From Streptomyces katrae (GTDB lineage Bacteria; Actinomycetota; Actinomycetes; Streptomycetales; Streptomycetaceae), in NCBI RefSeq assembly GCF_000966975.1, contig NZ_JZWV01000097.1:1-27173 (forward strand): a stretch of 27,173 nt of DNA, written 5' to 3'. A model generated the notes under the pieces. It saw only the letters and a program-made list of their open reading frames with translations, searched no databases and had not been told where the DNA came from. Positions within the stretch are counted from its first letter, which is position 1. Every line of letters begins with the position of its first letter. The position numbers and the translations under genes were made by a program. This document shows positions 23,736-27,173 of this stretch, in pieces.

Positions 23736-23739
<4 letters not shown>
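23395..23739 (+). CDS. STAS-domain anti-anti-sigma factor 1
   Basis: A 114-aa STAS protein of the SpoIIAA/RsbV type. The unphosphorylated form binds an anti-sigma kinase and frees the sigma factor. GTVLVATGEINSETSGTLLE and RIDLTAVTYVSSAGLRTLLV are characteristic; S56 in SSAGLR is the likely phosphorylation site. C-terminal Ala/Arg-rich tail. Ribosome site AGGGGAAG before ATG. Its TGA overlaps the ATG of glgX (ATGA), so signalling and glycogen metabolism genes are coupled here. Confidence 0.93.
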
Positions 23740-25868
<2,129 letters not shown>

Positions 25869-25884
25869 CCGAAGGAGACCTGAC

Positions 25885-26196
25885 ATGCCGCTTTCCGTGT
25901 CCCTGAGCATCGAGGGCGACACCACCGTGATCGAACTGACGGGCGAGCTGGACGCCAAGACCGCGCCGGAGTTCCACCAGACCATCGAGAAGGCCGCAGG
26001 CCACGGCACCAGCACCGTCGAGATCCGGATGGCGGGCGTCGGCTACATGGCCAGTGCCGGGCTGCGCTCCCTGGTCTTCGCCCAGCAGAAGGTGGCGGAC
26101 CACGTCACCATCAGGGTCGTCGGTGCGATCGAGCCCGTCTCGCGGACCATCCGCACGGCCGGCCTCGACCGCAGCATCCAGCTCTCCGATGACTGA
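25885..26196 (+). CDS. STAS-domain anti-anti-sigma factor 2
   Basis: A 103-aa STAS protein. TTVIELTGELDAKTAPEFHQ and VEIRMAGVGYMASAGLRSLV place S57 in ASAGLR as the phosphorylatable Ser. VSRTIRTAGLDRSIQL is the usual last helix. Strong ribosome site AAGGAGA. Distinct in sequence from the first STAS gene, so probably a second input to the same kinase or a paralogue for another one. Confidence 0.93.
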   Translation: MPLSVSLSIEGDTTVIELTGELDAKTAPEFHQTIEKAAGHGTSTVEIRMAGVGYMASAGLRSLVFAQQKVADHVTIRVVGAIEPVSRTIRTAGLDRSIQLSDD

Positions 26197-26228
26197 GTCA
26201 CCGACGACCGAGCCGGGCGCCCGGGCCG

Positions 26229-26236
26229 GTGAGTGA
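26229..26236 (+). repeat. GTGA tandem repeat at the kinase start
   Basis: GTGAGTGA lies just before the ATG at 26238. An ATG at 26189, overlapping the STAS stop, opens a frame MTESPTTEPGARAGE that runs into a TGA at 26234-26236; removing one GTGA would join it to MVELARKPA. This could be a lost upstream start or just coincidence. Confidence 0.4.
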
Positions 26237-26696
26237 GATGGTCGAACTGGCGAGGAAGCCCGCCGTACTGGAGGTGCCCGCGACGCTGGGGGCACTGGGC
26301 GAGATCGCCGAGTTCGTCCTGCGGCTGGCCGCCCGGGCCCGCCTCGGCACCGGGGCGACGTACCGGATCCGGCTGGCCGTGGACGAACTGGCCACCAACA
26401 TCGTGATGCACGGGTACCGGGGCGGCGAGGGACGGATCACCGTCCTGGGCCGCTCCGGTCCCGACGGGGTGCGGATCGTCATCGAGGACACCGCCCCCGC
26501 GTTCGACCCCGTCGCAGGCCGCCTGCCCCCCCCCCCCGGGATCCCCCCGGAGCGGCGGCGGGTCGGCGGCCTCGGCATCCACCTGGCCCTGACCAGCGTG
26601 GATGAGTACACCTATGTCCGCAGGGACGGCCGCAACATCAGCACGCTGACCGTCAAGGCCGAGGGGACGGACGACGTATGCCCTCCACGACCGTGA
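26229..26696 (+). CDS. HATPase anti-sigma factor kinase (RsbW/SpoIIAB-like)
   Basis: A 155-aa serine-kinase anti-sigma factor, or a related HATPase regulator, that phosphorylates STAS partners and sequesters a sigma factor. Motifs: N box RLAVDELATNIVMHGYR, G1 box VIEDTAPAFDP, G2 box GGLGIHLAL. A 12-base C run (26526-26537) codes for the PPPP linker between G1 and G2; slippage there would kill the ATP site. The start is uncertain: GTG 26229 or ATG 26238, or the ATG at 26189 if the 4-bp repeat is an insertion. No sigma factor gene is seen in the window. Overlaps the following phosphatase gene by 19 bases. Confidence 0.9.
   Translation: MSEMVELARKPAVLEVPATLGALGEIAEFVLRLAARARLGTGATYRIRLAVDELATNIVMHGYRGGEGRITVLGRSGPDGVRIVIEDTAPAFDPVAGRLPPPPGIPPERRRVGGLGIHLALTSVDEYTYVRRDGRNISTLTVKAEGTDDVCPPRP
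26526..26537 (+). repeat. Poly-C tract of 12 bases
   Basis: An uninterrupted run of 12 C within the coding region of the anti-sigma kinase. Long homopolymers slip during replication, so its length could vary between cells, and it is also error-prone in sequencing. Confidence 0.9.
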
Positions 26697-27173
26697 TCAT
26701 CCTGGACGTGCACCCGCTGCCCCCGGCCGAACTGCTCGAAGCGCTCCGGCTGATGGACGCGGAACTCGTCACCCCCACCCTCCCGCACCTGATGCGCGGC
26801 CGTCTGGACGCGCTGCCCGCGGGGGACGTGCTGCTCGTCCCCGCCGAAGCCGACGGGGACATCGTGCGCGCGGTCGTGCGCCGGCTGCGCCGCTGGGCCG
26901 GGGCCCCGGTCGTGGTCGCCTGGACCGTGGGGGACTACGCCGCCCTGGAGCGGCACGTCCGCCTCGGCCACGACTACCTCGTCCCGCCCTTCCTGCCCGC
27001 CCTGGTCGCGGCCAGGCTGCGCAGCTGCACCGAACGCGCCGGACTCGGCCGCACCGTGCAGGAGGCCGACGCCCGCGCCGAACTCATGGGCTACGAGAAG
27101 GAACTGGAGATCGGCCGCGAGATCCAGGCCGGGTTCCTGCCCGAATCGCTGCCCGTTCCAGCCGGCTGGGAGA
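26678..27173 (+). CDS. PP2C/SpoIIE-type serine phosphatase, 3' end outside window
   Basis: Partial: 165 codons seen. MPSTTVIILDVHPLPPAELL starts a receiver-like or degenerate regulatory domain (about residues 1-115) without a clear phospho-acceptor Asp. A linker coiled region follows (TERAGLGRTVQEADARAE), then YEKELEIGREIQAGFLPESL, the start of the RsbU/SpoIIE-type PP2C phosphatase domain. Such phosphatases dephosphorylate STAS proteins and close the partner-switching loop. Starts at ATG 26678 inside the kinase gene, with GAGGGGACGG upstream. Confidence 0.88.
   Translation, partial: MPSTTVIILDVHPLPPAELLEALRLMDAELVTPTLPHLMRGRLDALPAGDVLLVPAEADGDIVRAVVRRLRRWAGAPVVVAWTVGDYAALERHVRLGHDYLVPPFLPALVAARLRSCTERAGLGRTVQEADARAELMGYEKELEIGREIQAGFLPESLPVPAGWE

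Overview
The window is high-GC actinobacterial DNA, almost certainly Streptomyces. The evidence is strong third-position G/C bias, GTG starts, stop/start overlaps of the ATGA or GTGA type, lipoprotein and partner-switching genes, and the conserved block fmt, rsmB, rpe and a SorC-type regulator. No tRNA, rRNA, CRISPR array, IS element or phage gene was seen. No gene-free stretch exceeds 300 bases. The longest, 14773-15048 and 649-898, both hold inverted repeats and possible promoters.

Layout. 124-3409 is a housekeeping block: a small HTH protein on the minus strand, then fmt and rsmB. 3525-7278 is a co-directional cassette of a small helical protein, a DUF1023 alpha/beta hydrolase with a secretion-like helical N-terminus, and two paralogous lipoproteins; it resembles an exported effector with surface partner proteins. 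7275-8351 is a minus-strand amidohydrolase whose stop codon overlaps the last lipoprotein stop. 8519-10360 is rpe plus the SorC-type regulator. 10428-11270 is a secreted RNase Sa-like guanyl ribonuclease with its barstar inhibitor. 11332-12134 is a minus-strand truncated haemoglobin/ABM monooxygenase pair. 12211-14772 holds an unknown protein, a receiver-domain/thioredoxin-reductase-like flavoprotein and a UBP zinc-finger protein.

From 15049 to the right edge, 15 genes run on the plus strand with small gaps or overlaps, apparently one large operon. The first part encodes small-molecule enzymes: a DJ-1/PfpI protein, a benzoylformate-decarboxylase-like ThDP enzyme, three SnoaL/NTF2-fold proteins, a GMC oxidoreductase, a second DJ-1/PfpI protein, a VOC protein and a 607-aa AGE-like (alpha/alpha)6-barrel protein. 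The second part is a sigma-factor partner-switching module (two STAS anti-anti-sigma factors, one HATPase anti-sigma kinase, one PP2C phosphatase cut by the window end) with the glycogen-debranching gene glgX embedded in it. I know of no described system with this gene set; it is the best candidate for something new here.

A second theme is a run of short tandem duplications that break or shift reading frames: 5 bp at the start of rsmB, 8 bp in the DUF1023 hydrolase, an imperfect 37 bp in the ribonuclease, and possibly 4 bp at the start of the anti-sigma kinase. Removing one copy restores the expected protein in each of the first three. A separate apparent 1-base deletion breaks the third SnoaL gene, and a 12-C tract lies inside the kinase gene. 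These are either real lesions or assembly faults; raw reads would decide.
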